DNA from: JANLYC01 sp963815445 | GTDB lineage: Bacteria; Actinomycetota; Actinomycetes; Propionibacteriales; Nocardioidaceae | Assembly: GCA_963815445.1 (NCBI GenBank) | Contig: CAWFGV010000005.1 | Coordinates: 620,001 to 684,000, forward strand | Length of the DNA: 64,000 nucleotides | Reading direction: 5' to 3' | In this document: positions 7,061 through 16,182 of the stretch, in pieces | How the letters are laid out: each line of letters opens with the position of its first letter | How positions within the stretch are numbered: the stretch's first letter is position 1 | The notes under the pieces: model-generated | The model's database searches: none | The model's input: only the letters and a program-made list of their open reading frames with translations | Told to the model about the DNA's origin: nothing | Translations under genes and position numbers: made by a program

Positions 7061-9553
7061 GTGCTGTCCGCCGAGGTACTCCATCGCCGAGGTCTCGAGC
7101 ACAGCAACGCCGGCCGGCACGCTGCCGCCAGGGCGCTCTTCAAGAAGGCGCTGACCAGAGCCGAGGCGATCGCAGATGCTGACCGGGCCGCCCGGATCAC
7201 GATCAGCCTCGCTCACGTGGAGGCAGAGCTGGGCACGGCAGAACTCGGCCTCACGATCTGCGGGTCAGTGCTGGACAGGCCCGACCTGTCGACGGAGGTA
7301 AGAGGTCTCGCGCTCGCTCAGCAGGGGCTGCTTCAGATGCGTTCCGGCGACGGCCGCGCGGCCATGACCTCGTTCTCCGCCGCGCTTCCGCAGATCGGGC
7401 ACCTCGACTCCGAGCGCGCCCGCGTCCACCTGAACCGGGGGATCGTTCACCTGCAGCGCGGTGACGCGACCGCCGCCGCTGACGACTTCGACGCCGCCGC
7501 CGCACACTTCCGAGCGGCGGGTCTCCCCCATGAGGCGGCGAAGGCCGCGCACAACCTGGGATACGCCCGGCTGTTGTCCGGCGACATCGTCGACGCGTTG
7601 ACCCTGATGGACCAGGCCCGACCCGACTGGGCCGAGCTCTCGCCGGCGTACGAAGCCATCTGCGAGCAGGACCGGGCCGAGGTGCTCGTTGCGGCGGGCA
7701 TGGTCGAGGACGCCGAGGCGGCACTTCGGCACGCCGCCCGTTGCTTCGGCGTCCGCCGGATGCGGCAGCGCCAGGGCGAGGCCGAGGTGGTGCTGGCGCG
7801 ACTGCTGCTGCGCGACGACCCGGTCGAGGCGGCGCGGACTGCCCGCCGCGCCCGCCGCCGGTTCGACACGAACGGCAGTCCGGCATGGTCGGCGCGTGCC
7901 GAAGCCGTCGAGCTCACCGCGAGCATCGAGGACGACCGCGCCACGCCCAGCGTCGTCGAGCGGGCGCTTGCCGTCGTCGCCGACCTCCACGGCCACCGGC
8001 TCGAGCGCGAGGCTCGCGCTCTCGACCTTGAAGTCGCCCGGGCCGCTCTGCGTCGCGGGGAGCCCGAGCTGGCACAGTCCCGGATGGGCCGCGCGGACAC
8101 GCGCGACTCGGCACCGCTCGAGATCCGACTGCTCGACCGGGAGGTACGAGCGGAGCTGGCGCAGGTCCACCGCCGGCCGGCTGACGCGTTGCGGCACGTA
8201 CGGCGCGGACTGGCGGACCTGCACGACTGGCAGTCGTCGTTCGGCAGCCTCGACCTGCAGAGCTCGCTGGTCGGGCATGGCCGCCGGCTGGCGCTGCACG
8301 GGATGCGGTTGGCGGCCGAGGACGGGCGCCCCGAGGTCGTGTTCGAGTGGTCGGAGCGGGCGCGCGCCCTCGCCGGCCGGGTGACCCCGCTGCGACCACC
8401 CGGTGACGCCCAGGCCGCAGTCGAGCTGACCGAGCTACGCGCCCTGCAGGCTGACCTCGAGGGTGCCGGGCGAGCCGGTCGGTCCACGGCAGCGTTGTCA
8501 CGGCAGGTCGGAGAGCTCCGTCGGCGGATCCGGCAGCGGCAGTGGTACGGCGAGGGGAGCGGCCAGGTCACCGAGCCGGCCGTGATGGGCGAGGTGGCAG
8601 CGGCGCTCGAGGCCGACGGCGCCGTGCTCGCGACCTACCTGATCGTGGGCGAGCGTCTCGTCGGGCTGACCCTGAGCGAGGACGGAGCCCGGATCCACGA
8701 GCTGGACAGCCTGGCGTCGTTTCACCACCTGCTCGCCGGGATGCAGGCCGACCTCGACATGTCGGCGACCCGGTTGCCCACCGATCTGCGGGCCGCCGTG
8801 CGTGCTGGACTGCGGGCGCGGCTCGACGAGCTGGCCGACAAGCTGGTGGTGCCGCTTGCCGACGACCTGGGTGATCGTCGCCTGGTGGTCGTCCCCGCCG
8901 GGAGCCTCGCCGGCGTGCCGTGGGCCCTGCTTCCCGGCTTCTCGGGTCGACCCCTGACCGTGCCGCGTTCGGCGACCTCCTGGTTGCAGGCGCGCGGAAC
9001 AGCGAAGCACATGATGCGCGCCGGCCTCGTGGCCGGTCCGCGCGTGGCCCGTGCGGGTGAGGAGGTCGAGGCTGCGGCCAAGGCATGGTCCGATGCCGCG
9101 GTGCTGCGCGACGGCGACGCCACGGCTGCCGGTGTGGGTGCACTCGCCGCCGAGGTCGACGTCCTCCACGTGGCGGCGCATGGCAGGCACTCTGCCGACA
9201 ACCCGCTGTTCTCCGGTCTCGAGCTCGTCGACGGCCCGTGGTTCGGCTACGACATCGACCAGCTTGCGGCGATCCCGTCCACCGTCATCCTGTCCGCATG
9301 CGAGCTCGGCCGCTCCTCGGTCCGTTGGGGTGAGGAGACGATCGGTATGACGGTCGCCTGGTTGCATGCCGGGGCCCGTACGGTCATCGCCTCGCCGGCC
9401 AGTGTTGACGACGACGTGGCATGTACGACGTTGGCGGCCATGCATCACCATCTCGCCGCCGGGACGCCACCGGCCGAGGCGCTGGCGCTGGCCGCGCAGG
9501 ACGCGGGCAAGGCCCTGGCACCGCCGTTCATCTGCTTCGGTTCGGGTTGGTGA
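7061..9553 (+). CDS. TPR-CHAT protease
   Basis: A protein of 830 residues starting at GTG 7061, seven bases after the S8 gene. Residues 1 to about 430 are tetratricopeptide-like helical repeats (for example LEHSNAGRHAAARALFKKAL and LNRGIVHLQRGDATAAADDF). A short coiled-coil follows around 450-490 (ELRALQADLEGAG, QVGELRRRIRQR). The last 250 residues are a CHAT domain, a caspase-related cysteine protease fold. The predicted dyad is His707 in VAAHGRHS and Cys747 in ILSACELG, and the typical GARTVIASPASVDD and FGSGW ending motifs follow. The TPR part probably binds a trigger or substrate. CHAT proteases of this layout occur in bacterial conflict and cell-death systems; the link to defence here is inference. 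Confidence 0.9.
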   Translation: MLSAEVLHRRGLEHSNAGRHAAARALFKKALTRAEAIADADRAARITISLAHVEAELGTAELGLTICGSVLDRPDLSTEVRGLALAQQGLLQMRSGDGRAAMTSFSAALPQIGHLDSERARVHLNRGIVHLQRGDATAAADDFDAAAAHFRAAGLPHEAAKAAHNLGYARLLSGDIVDALTLMDQARPDWAELSPAYEAICEQDRAEVLVAAGMVEDAEAALRHAARCFGVRRMRQRQGEAEVVLARLLLRDDPVEAARTARRARRRFDTNGSPAWSARAEAVELTASIEDDRATPSVVERALAVVADLHGHRLEREARALDLEVARAALRRGEPELAQSRMGRADTRDSAPLEIRLLDREVRAELAQVHRRPADALRHVRRGLADLHDWQSSFGSLDLQSSLVGHGRRLALHGMRLAAEDGRPEVVFEWSERARALAGRVTPLRPPGDAQAAVELTELRALQADLEGAGRAGRSTAALSRQVGELRRRIRQRQWYGEGSGQVTEPAVMGEVAAALEADGAVLATYLIVGERLVGLTLSEDGARIHELDSLASFHHLLAGMQADLDMSATRLPTDLRAAVRAGLRARLDELADKLVVPLADDLGDRRLVVVPAGSLAGVPWALLPGFSGRPLTVPRSATSWLQARGTAKHMMRAGLVAGPRVARAGEEVEAAAKAWSDAAVLRDGDATAAGVGALAAEVDVLHVAAHGRHSADNPLFSGLELVDGPWFGYDIDQLAAIPSTVILSACELGRSSVRWGEETIGMTVAWLHAGARTVIASPASVDDDVACTTLAAMHHHLAAGTPPAEALALAAQDAGKALAPPFICFGSGW

Positions 9554-9805
9554 CATCGTCGAGAGGACCAACCACTGGGCTGGGCTTGGAGGCCGCGAAC
9601 CTGACGTGCTGGCCGAGCACGTGCCCACGCAGCAGCGTCTCCACATGGACCGCAGACGTGAACGGGTTGTTGCAAGCGATCACGGGTCGCGGAGACCATG
9701 CAGGAGATCCAGCGGGTCCAGCCCGCAGCCGCCGAACCTGCGACACGACCGCCTCACGGTCTAGATCGGTTCGTGCCCGCCAGCTCGCACGACTAAGGTC
9801 CTCGC
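9554..9805. other. Intergenic region between the protease operon and galE
   Basis: About 250 bases with no supported gene. Open frames here have no recognisable protein. It must contain the end of the protease operon and the galE promoter, but I see no clear terminator hairpin or consensus promoter. Confidence 0.3.
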
Positions 9806-10810
9806 ATGAAGATCTTGGTGACCGGGGGAGCCGGCTACATCGGCAGCATCACGTGCACGGCTCTCGAGCAGGCCGGGCACAGCCCTGTCGTCCTCGACTC
9901 GCTGATCCGCGGACGGCGCGAGTTCGCCCACGGGCGACCCTTCTACGAAGGCGACATCGGTGACCGTGCGCTCATCGCCCAGATCATCGGGGAGCATCCG
10001 GACCTGGATCTCACGATTCACATGGCTGCGCGGATCAGCGTGCCCGAGTCGGTCGAGCTCCCCTACGCGTACTACCGCGACAACATCACGAAGTCGCTGG
10101 AGATGTTCGACGAGCTCGTCTCCCTCGGCAAGCCCCGCATCGTGTTCTCCTCGACCGCGTCCCTGTACGACGTGGCGCCTGACTTCGAGGTGACGGAGGA
10201 GTCGCCGTTGGCGCCCCAGTCTCCGTACGCCAAGACGAAACGGGTGATGGAGATGGCATTGGAAGACATGGCTCAGGTCACCGACCTGCGCGCAATCATC
10301 CTGCGTTACTTCAACCCGATCGGTTCCGACCCAGACCTGCGCAGTGGCCTGTACGACCGCGAGCCCGGCCATGTGATCGGTCAGCTGCTGCTCGCCGCGA
10401 CCGGTGCCAAGGACGCGTTCACGATCACCGGCACCGAGCACCCCACGCGAGACGGGACCGGGTTGCGCGACTACATCCACGTCTGGGACGTCGCCATGGC
10501 CCACGTGGCCGCCGTCGAGAAGTTCGACGACGCGCTCGCGGCTGTAGGTGCGAGCACGACCATCATGAACATCGGCACGGGCCAGGGTGTCACGGTGCGC
10601 GAGCTGCTCTCGACGTTCGAGGACGTCTTCGACCGGGCCGTTCCGACTCGAGAGGCGCCACCGCGCCCCGGCGACGCCGTCGGCGCCTACGCGAACGTCG
10701 ACAAGGCGCGGGAGATCCTGGGCTGGTCGAGCCAGCTCACGCTGTCCGAGGCCATCGCGTCGTCACTGGCGTGGTTCGAGCAGCGCCGAGACGTTCTCGG
10801 CTACGCGTGA
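9806..10810 (+). CDS. galE: UDP-glucose 4-epimerase
   Basis: A 334-residue short-chain dehydrogenase/reductase of the extended type. The N-terminus has the NAD-binding TGGAGYIGS motif. The catalytic Ser/Tyr/Lys set appears as SSTASLYD and YAKTK near residues 112-144, and the family sequence LRYFNPIGSDPD follows. The C-terminal part with GTGLRDYIHVWDVAMAH is characteristic of GalE. The enzyme interconverts UDP-glucose and UDP-galactose in the cytoplasm, feeding galactose metabolism and cell-envelope polysaccharides. Other UDP-sugar epimerases are hard to exclude. The stop overlaps the GTG of the following phosphoesterase gene by 4 bases, so the two are coupled. Confidence 0.85.
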   Translation: MKILVTGGAGYIGSITCTALEQAGHSPVVLDSLIRGRREFAHGRPFYEGDIGDRALIAQIIGEHPDLDLTIHMAARISVPESVELPYAYYRDNITKSLEMFDELVSLGKPRIVFSSTASLYDVAPDFEVTEESPLAPQSPYAKTKRVMEMALEDMAQVTDLRAIILRYFNPIGSDPDLRSGLYDREPGHVIGQLLLAATGAKDAFTITGTEHPTRDGTGLRDYIHVWDVAMAHVAAVEKFDDALAAVGASTTIMNIGTGQGVTVRELLSTFEDVFDRAVPTREAPPRPGDAVGAYANVDKAREILGWSSQLTLSEAIASSLAWFEQRRDVLGYA

Positions 10811-11661
10811 CGTCAGGGAACCAGCCGCCCGGTCGGCTGTTCGTCACCAGTGACGCACACGGCCACCGCTCGGAGCTGGTGGCCGCACTTCGGGAGGCCG
10901 GACTGGTCGACGCCGATGACACCTGGTCCGGCGGCACCGACCGGCTGTATGTCTTGGGCGACCTCGTCGACCGGGGCCCTGACGGCATCGGCGTCATCGA
11001 CCTGGTGATGACGCTGCAGGCCCAGGCCGAGAAGGACGGTGGGCTGGTCGTCGCGCTGCTCGGCAACCACGAGGTGCTCGCGCTCGGCATGAAGCTCTTC
11101 GCAGCGACCGACATCGAGGTCGGCGGCCGGCTGCGGAACTTCGCGATCAACTGGATGCGCAATGGCGGCCGTGGCTCCGATCAGGATGCGCTGACGGACA
11201 AGCACGTCGGTTGGCTGCGTCGCCTGCCGGCGCTCGCACTCGTCGGGCCGCACCTGCTCATGCACTCCGACACCCTCGAGTACGTCGAGTGGGGCGACTC
11301 CGTCGACGAGATCAACGAGACCGTGCGGGCCGCGCTCGCGACCGACGATCCGCAGCTGTGGTGGGACGTGTGGTGGCGGCTGACGACCCGGTACGTCTAC
11401 AACGGCGAGGACGGCGCCTTTCAGGCCACCGGCATGCTCGAGCGGCTCGGCGGTGACCTCCTGGTGCACGGGCACACCATCATCGGTGATCTGCTGAGCG
11501 TCGCTCCTGACACCGTTGAGCGGCCGCTCCTCTACGCCGAGGATCAGGTGCTCGCTGTCGACGGCGGCATCTACGCCGGTGGTCCGTGCCTGGTGGTGGA
11601 GCTGCCGGCGGGGGAGGACGCTGTCACGCGCCGGCCCGGACCCGCGGCCGTCCAAAACTGA
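10807..11661 (+). CDS. Metallophosphoesterase (PPP/calcineurin-like)
   Basis: A 284-residue protein starting at GTG 10807 with a 4-base overlap with galE. The metal-binding motifs of calcineurin-like phosphoesterases are in order: SDAHGH near residue 15, GDLVDRGPDG near 45, GNHE near 80, HSD near 150 and VHGHT near 220. The layout resembles bacterial Ser/Thr phosphatases and diadenosine tetraphosphatase-like enzymes; substrate specificity cannot be read from sequence. Pairing with galE may reflect phosphosugar or signalling metabolism, but a simple neighbour relationship is equally possible. Confidence 0.8.
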   Translation: MTSGNQPPGRLFVTSDAHGHRSELVAALREAGLVDADDTWSGGTDRLYVLGDLVDRGPDGIGVIDLVMTLQAQAEKDGGLVVALLGNHEVLALGMKLFAATDIEVGGRLRNFAINWMRNGGRGSDQDALTDKHVGWLRRLPALALVGPHLLMHSDTLEYVEWGDSVDEINETVRAALATDDPQLWWDVWWRLTTRYVYNGEDGAFQATGMLERLGGDLLVHGHTIIGDLLSVAPDTVERPLLYAEDQVLAVDGGIYAGGPCLVVELPAGEDAVTRRPGPAAVQN

Positions 11662-11698
11662 GTGGGCGCCGGGCCGGCGGAGGCCTAGAGTCACGGCC

Positions 11699-12873
11699 AT
11701 GAACCTGGACATCCGCGACCTCGACCCGGCGGACATCAGCCGTTCCTACGACGTCCGGACGAGGGCGTTCGGGGCCTTGCCGGCGGGTCGGCGACCGCAG
11801 TGGGAGCTCGACGTCGCGGCGGCGGTGACGATCGACGGGTGCTCGCGGCGTACGACGCAGGACTCCTCGTCGGTCGAGCCATGATCCGGCCGTTCGCGCA
11901 GTACTGGGGCGGACGGGTGCTGCCGATGGCCGGGATCGCCGGTGTCGTCGTCTCGCCGGAGTTCCGGGGACGCGGCGTCGGCACCGCGCTCATGTCCGGC
12001 GTGGTCGGCCGCGCCCATGAGCTCGGGTACGCCGTCTCGGCGCTCTACCCGGCCACCGTCTCGGTGTACCGGAAGACCGGCTGGGAGATCGCGGGTTGCC
12101 AGCAGCGGTTGCGCATCAACGCACGGTTGCTCCGCGCGCTCGGGAGCGGTGACGTCCGGGTCCGTGAGGTCACCGCAGCCGAAGGCGAGCAGCTGTGCGC
12201 CATCATGCAGGAGCAGTACTCCCGCGGCCGGCTCAACGGTGTGCGCGACTACCTGGCCACAGAGTTCGCCGAGGAGCTCGCCGACGAGTCGGTGTTCGCG
12301 TGCGCCGCCGACGACGGGTTCGTGGTCTACGGCTGGGAGGGCAGCGACCTCGTCGTCTACCAGCTGGTGGCCGGTTCGATCGAGACGGCCCGTGCCCTGT
12401 GGGCGGTCGTGGGCTCGAACTCGTCGGTGGTGGATCACGTCCACGCCTACCTGGCGCCCGACGACCCGATTCACCAGGTCCTCGGCGAGTGCGTCGACCA
12501 ACAGCTCAAGCAGACCCGGTGGATGCTCCGGCTGCTGGACGTCTCCGCCGCACTGGCCGGCCGTGGCTATCCGGCCGGCGTCGAGGCTGACATTCCGCTG
12601 GTGCTGGACGACCCGCTGGTTGCCGCCAACCGTGTCACCGGCCGCCTCGTCGTCTCCGGAGAACAGGGTGAGCTGGCCATGGACGACGCAGTCGGCAGGT
12701 CGGGCGCGGCTGCGGTCCGGCTCGGTGCGAACGGGCTGGCCGCTCTCTACGCAGGCACATCGAGCGCAACCCTCAGGACGGCGGGACTGCTCAGCGGCGG
12801 CACGGCCGAGCAGCACGCGCTCCTCGACACGGTCTTCGCCGGTCCGCCGGCGCACCTGCTCGACTACTTCTGA
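11699..12873 (+). pseudogene. Eis-like GNAT N-acetyltransferase, frameshifted
   Basis: The start at ATG 11699 reads MNLDIRDLDPADISRSYDVR, the usual N-terminus of Eis-type acetyltransferases, up to about residue 42. The frame then runs off to a stop at 11884. The continuation (DDRRVLAAYDAGLLVGRAMI) is in another frame from about 11825 to 12873. One base is missing or extra in the GCGGCGGCGGTG stretch around 11815-11830. The second part holds the acetyl-CoA loop GVVVSPEFRGRGVGTALM, a second GNAT-like domain and the C-terminal sterol-carrier-like domain ending in LLDYF. The final carboxyl group acts as catalytic base in Eis proteins. Known members acetylate amines such as aminoglycosides. If the shift is an assembly error, this is an intact gene of about 391 residues. 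Confidence 0.8.
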
Positions 12874-13535
12874 CTGACGGGGTGCGTCTCGCTGAGCTGC
12901 CGCTTCGCCAGGTCGAGGATCTCGGCGGGCGTGAGCAGGTCTGTCTCGGGCAGCCGTCGCACGTCCCAGCCGTGCTGCGCCATCAGCCGCAGCGCCTCGT
13001 CCCGTTCGCGCGCGAGCAGGTCGACCGCGACATCGACAGGATCCAGGTCGGCGGATGGTTCGTCGCGGATCATGTTGGCGAGATACCACTCCAACCAGCC
13101 ACTCGGCTCTCGCACGTCGGCGTGGCGGAGCGCGGCGTAGATGTCGGCGTCGACGTACACCAGGGTGAACGGAACTGCCGCCAACGCCCGGGTGCAGTCA
13201 GCGAGGAACCCGTCGATGGCGATCTCGCCGCTGTCCCAGTCGTGCAGGGACCGGACGAACGGGAACAATGCGTCACAGATGACCACGTCGTACGCCGACT
13301 CGGCGACCTCGTTCACGAACGCCTCGATGGAGGAGGTCAAGGTCGCGACCGTGCAGATGCCGGTGACGGCCAGCTCCCGGGCCATCGGTGCGAACACGGG
13401 CCGAGTGAGGACTTCGTCCTCCTCGACCAGGTCGACGGACAGCCCACGCTCCGCCATCCAGTCGTGCAGCCCGACGGCGAGAGTCGACGTGCCGACCGCC
13501 GGTGCGACCCCCGCGACGGCGACGATTCTGGTCAT
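12864..13535 (-). CDS. P-loop NTPase-like protein with altered Walker A
   Basis: A 223-residue protein; ATG at 13535 is preferred because MTRIVAVAGVAPAVGTSTLA starts the domain directly. It resembles MinD/ParA-like or nucleotide-kinase-like P-loop proteins: a hydrophobic first strand, a Gly-rich loop, then the strand DLVEEDEVL. The expected Lys of the Walker A motif (GK[ST]) is replaced by Thr, so nucleotide binding is uncertain. The later YDVVICDALFPF could be a Walker-B-like strand. It overlaps the end of the convergent Eis-like gene by 10 bases and is divergent from ftsK across 141 bases. I do not recognise a named family. Confidence 0.6.
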   Translation of the reverse strand: MTRIVAVAGVAPAVGTSTLAVGLHDWMAERGLSVDLVEEDEVLTRPVFAPMARELAVTGICTVATLTSSIEAFVNEVAESAYDVVICDALFPFVRSLHDWDSGEIAIDGFLADCTRALAAVPFTLVYVDADIYAALRHADVREPSGWLEWYLANMIRDEPSADLDPVDVAVDLLARERDEALRLMAQHGWDVRRLPETDLLTPAEILDLAKRQLSETHPVSQK

Positions 13536-13676
13536 GTGGCCATTCTGTCGGCTTGGCGGCGATGTGACCACCCGGACGATCCCTGGAGCAGGCGCCAGCG
13601 AACCACCCGATATGCCTGGCTTATGCGCGGCGTGTTACACGTGAGACTCATGTGACGATCGCGTAGCCTCGACGCC

Positions 13677-16178
13677 ATGGCGACCCGCACGTCTTCCCCG
13701 CCGCGGTCGCGGAGCTCTACGAGCTCTCGATCCGGCTCGTCCGGTAGCCAGGCCCGACGTAGGCCGTCGAAGCGACGGAGCGCGAGCGCACGCTCGCGCT
13801 CCCGCTCGTCGTCGACCCGCCGACACGGACCTGGCACGATTGCGCTGCTCATTTCCGGGGTCGGTCGTGGTCTGCGGGCGTTGTGGCTCGGTATGGCTCA
13901 CCTGATCGGCGCGGTCGTCCGGCGCATCGGCTCGACGGCGCGCGACCTCGAGCCGGAGCACCGACGCGACGGTCTCGGACTCGCTCTTGTCGGCGTTGCC
14001 GTCATCGTGAGCGCCGCCGAATGGTGGGGACTGCCCGGGTCCGTCGGCGGCGCGATCCGCGCTGTCGTCGAGGGGACCATGGGCATCGCGGCGTACGCCG
14101 TCCCGCTGCTGCTGCTGCTCGGCGCCTGGCGGCTCATGCGCAAGCCCGAGCTCAACGGACCGGCCGGCCGGCCGATGATCGGCTCAGCCGCGATCGCGCT
14201 CGGCCTCCTCGGCCTGATCCACATCCAGCACGGGCTGCCCCGGCCCAACCAGGGCCAGCAGGCGATGCGCGAAGCCGGGGGCGCGGTCGGCTACATCGGA
14301 TCCGCCCTGATCGCGGACCTGTTCCGCAGCACGCTGATCGCCATTCCGCTGCTCGTGCTGCTCACCTTGTTCGGCCTGCTCGTCGTCACGGCCACCCCGG
14401 TGTACCAGATCCCGGCCCGGCTCACGGCAGCCCGCGACAGGCTGCTCGGCCGTACACCGGTCGATCCCGACGCCATCGCCCAGCCCGAGCCGGCAGTCGC
14501 GCCGGAGCCGTTGCGTCGCGGCCGACCCCGCCGGCGCGTGGGCACGATGACCGATGACGCAGAGGAGACCGTTGAGACCGGTCCCGATCCCGCGGTGCTC
14601 GAAGGTCGCGAGCTCGGCAAACGGGCGGCCAGCGCAGCGGACGGGGACCTGGAGCCGCCTCCTCACACGCCGCTACCCCAGCGGGTCGAGCAGCTCAGCC
14701 TGTCCGGAGACATCACCTACACGCTGCCCAAGAACGACGTGCTCAAGTCGGGCAGCGCCCACAAGGCGCGCTCGCAGGCGTCCGACGCGATTGTCGAGCG
14801 GCTGACCGAGGTGCTCGAGCAGTTCGGGATCGACGCCCAGGTCACCGGCTACACGCGTGGACCGACGGTGACGCGTTACGAGGTCGAGCTAGGTCCCGCG
14901 GTCAAGGTCGAGAAGGTCACCGCGCTGTCGAAGAACATCGCCTACTCCGTCGCCAGTGCCGACGTGCGGATCCTGTCGCCGATCCCGGGCAAGTCCGCGA
15001 TCGGGGTCGAGATCCCCAACCCGGACGCAGAGATCGTGTCGCTCGGCGATGTGCTGAGGGCACCGTCGGCCCGCGCCGACGACCATCCGATGGTGGTCGG
15101 TCTCGGCAAGGACGTCGAGGGCGGGTTCGTTGCCGCCAACCTGGCCAAGATGCCGCACCTGCTGGTGGCGGGCGCGACCGGGTCGGGCAAGTCGAGCTTC
15201 ATCAACTCGATGATCACGTCACTGCTCATGAGGTCCACGCCGGACGAGGTGCGGATGATCATGGTGGACCCCAAGCGCGTCGAGCTGACGGCATACGAGG
15301 GGATCCCGCACCTCATCACGCCGATCATCACCAGCCCGAAGAAGGCGGCCGAGGCCTTGCAGTGGGTGGTCCGCGAGATGGACCAGCGCTACGACGACCT
15401 GGCCAACTTCGGTTTCCGCCACGTCGACGACTTCAACAAGGCCGTTCGTGGCGGAGCGGTGCAGGCGCCGCCGGGCAGTGAGCGTGTGCTCGCGCCGTAC
15501 CCCTATCTGCTCGTCGTGGTCGATGAGCTGGCCGACCTGATGATGGTGTCCCCGCGTGACGTCGAGGACTCAGTCGTCCGCATCACCCAGCTGGCTCGTG
15601 CCGCCGGCATCCACCTCGTGCTGGCCACCCAGCGCCCGTCGGTGGACGTGGTCACCGGGTTGATCAAGGCCAACGTGCCGAGCCGGCTGGCGTTCTCGAC
15701 GTCGTCGCTCGCCGACAGCCGGGTGATCCTCGACCAGCCGGGCGCCGAGAAGCTCGTCGGCAAGGGTGACGGCCTTTTCCTGCCGATGGGTGCGAGCAAG
15801 CCGCAGCGCGTTCAGGGTGCCTGGGTCACCGAGGCCGAGATCAAGCAGGTCGTCGAGCACTGCAAGGGGCAGCTGCAGCCGACCTACCGCGATGACGTCA
15901 CCGTCCCGCAGCAGAACAAGCGCGAGCTCGACGACGACATCGGGGACGACCTCGACCTGGTGTGCCAGGCGGTCGAGCTGATCGTCTCCACGCAGTTCGG
16001 GTCGACCTCGATGCTGCAGCGCAAGCTCCGGGTCGGCTTCGCCAAGGCCGGCCGACTGATGGACATCCTCGAGAGCCGCGGCATCGTCGGACCATCGGAG
16101 GGTTCCAAGGCACGTGAAGTCCTGATCAAGGCAGACGACCTTGATGACGTGATCTCCAGTTTGCAAGGGGAGGGGTGA
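13677..16178 (+). CDS. ftsK: DNA translocase FtsK/SpoIIIE
   Basis: An 833-residue septal DNA translocase that pumps chromosomal DNA through the closing division site. Residues 1-50 are a Ser/Arg-rich basic tail. Four membrane segments follow between about 60 and 250, then an acidic, proline-rich linker to about 350. The motor domain has Walker A GATGSGKSS at 499-507, DPKRVEL, the Walker B stretch YLLVVVDELADLMM, and LATQRPSVDVVTGLIKAN. The C-terminal winged helix (gamma domain, STSMLQRKLRVGFAKAGRLM) recognises KOPS-type polar sequences. The linker is short compared with many FtsK proteins. The RodZ-like gene starts 4 bases after its stop. Confidence 0.95.
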   Translation: MATRTSSPPRSRSSTSSRSGSSGSQARRRPSKRRSASARSRSRSSSTRRHGPGTIALLISGVGRGLRALWLGMAHLIGAVVRRIGSTARDLEPEHRRDGLGLALVGVAVIVSAAEWWGLPGSVGGAIRAVVEGTMGIAAYAVPLLLLLGAWRLMRKPELNGPAGRPMIGSAAIALGLLGLIHIQHGLPRPNQGQQAMREAGGAVGYIGSALIADLFRSTLIAIPLLVLLTLFGLLVVTATPVYQIPARLTAARDRLLGRTPVDPDAIAQPEPAVAPEPLRRGRPRRRVGTMTDDAEETVETGPDPAVLEGRELGKRAASAADGDLEPPPHTPLPQRVEQLSLSGDITYTLPKNDVLKSGSAHKARSQASDAIVERLTEVLEQFGIDAQVTGYTRGPTVTRYEVELGPAVKVEKVTALSKNIAYSVASADVRILSPIPGKSAIGVEIPNPDAEIVSLGDVLRAPSARADDHPMVVGLGKDVEGGFVAANLAKMPHLLVAGATGSGKSSFINSMITSLLMRSTPDEVRMIMVDPKRVELTAYEGIPHLITPIITSPKKAAEALQWVVREMDQRYDDLANFGFRHVDDFNKAVRGGAVQAPPGSERVLAPYPYLLVVVDELADLMMVSPRDVEDSVVRITQLARAAGIHLVLATQRPSVDVVTGLIKANVPSRLAFSTSSLADSRVILDQPGAEKLVGKGDGLFLPMGASKPQRVQGAWVTEAEIKQVVEHCKGQLQPTYRDDVTVPQQNKRELDDDIGDDLDLVCQAVELIVSTQFGSTSMLQRKLRVGFAKAGRLMDILESRGIVGPSEGSKAREVLIKADDLDDVISSLQGEG

Positions 16179-16182
16179 GCTC

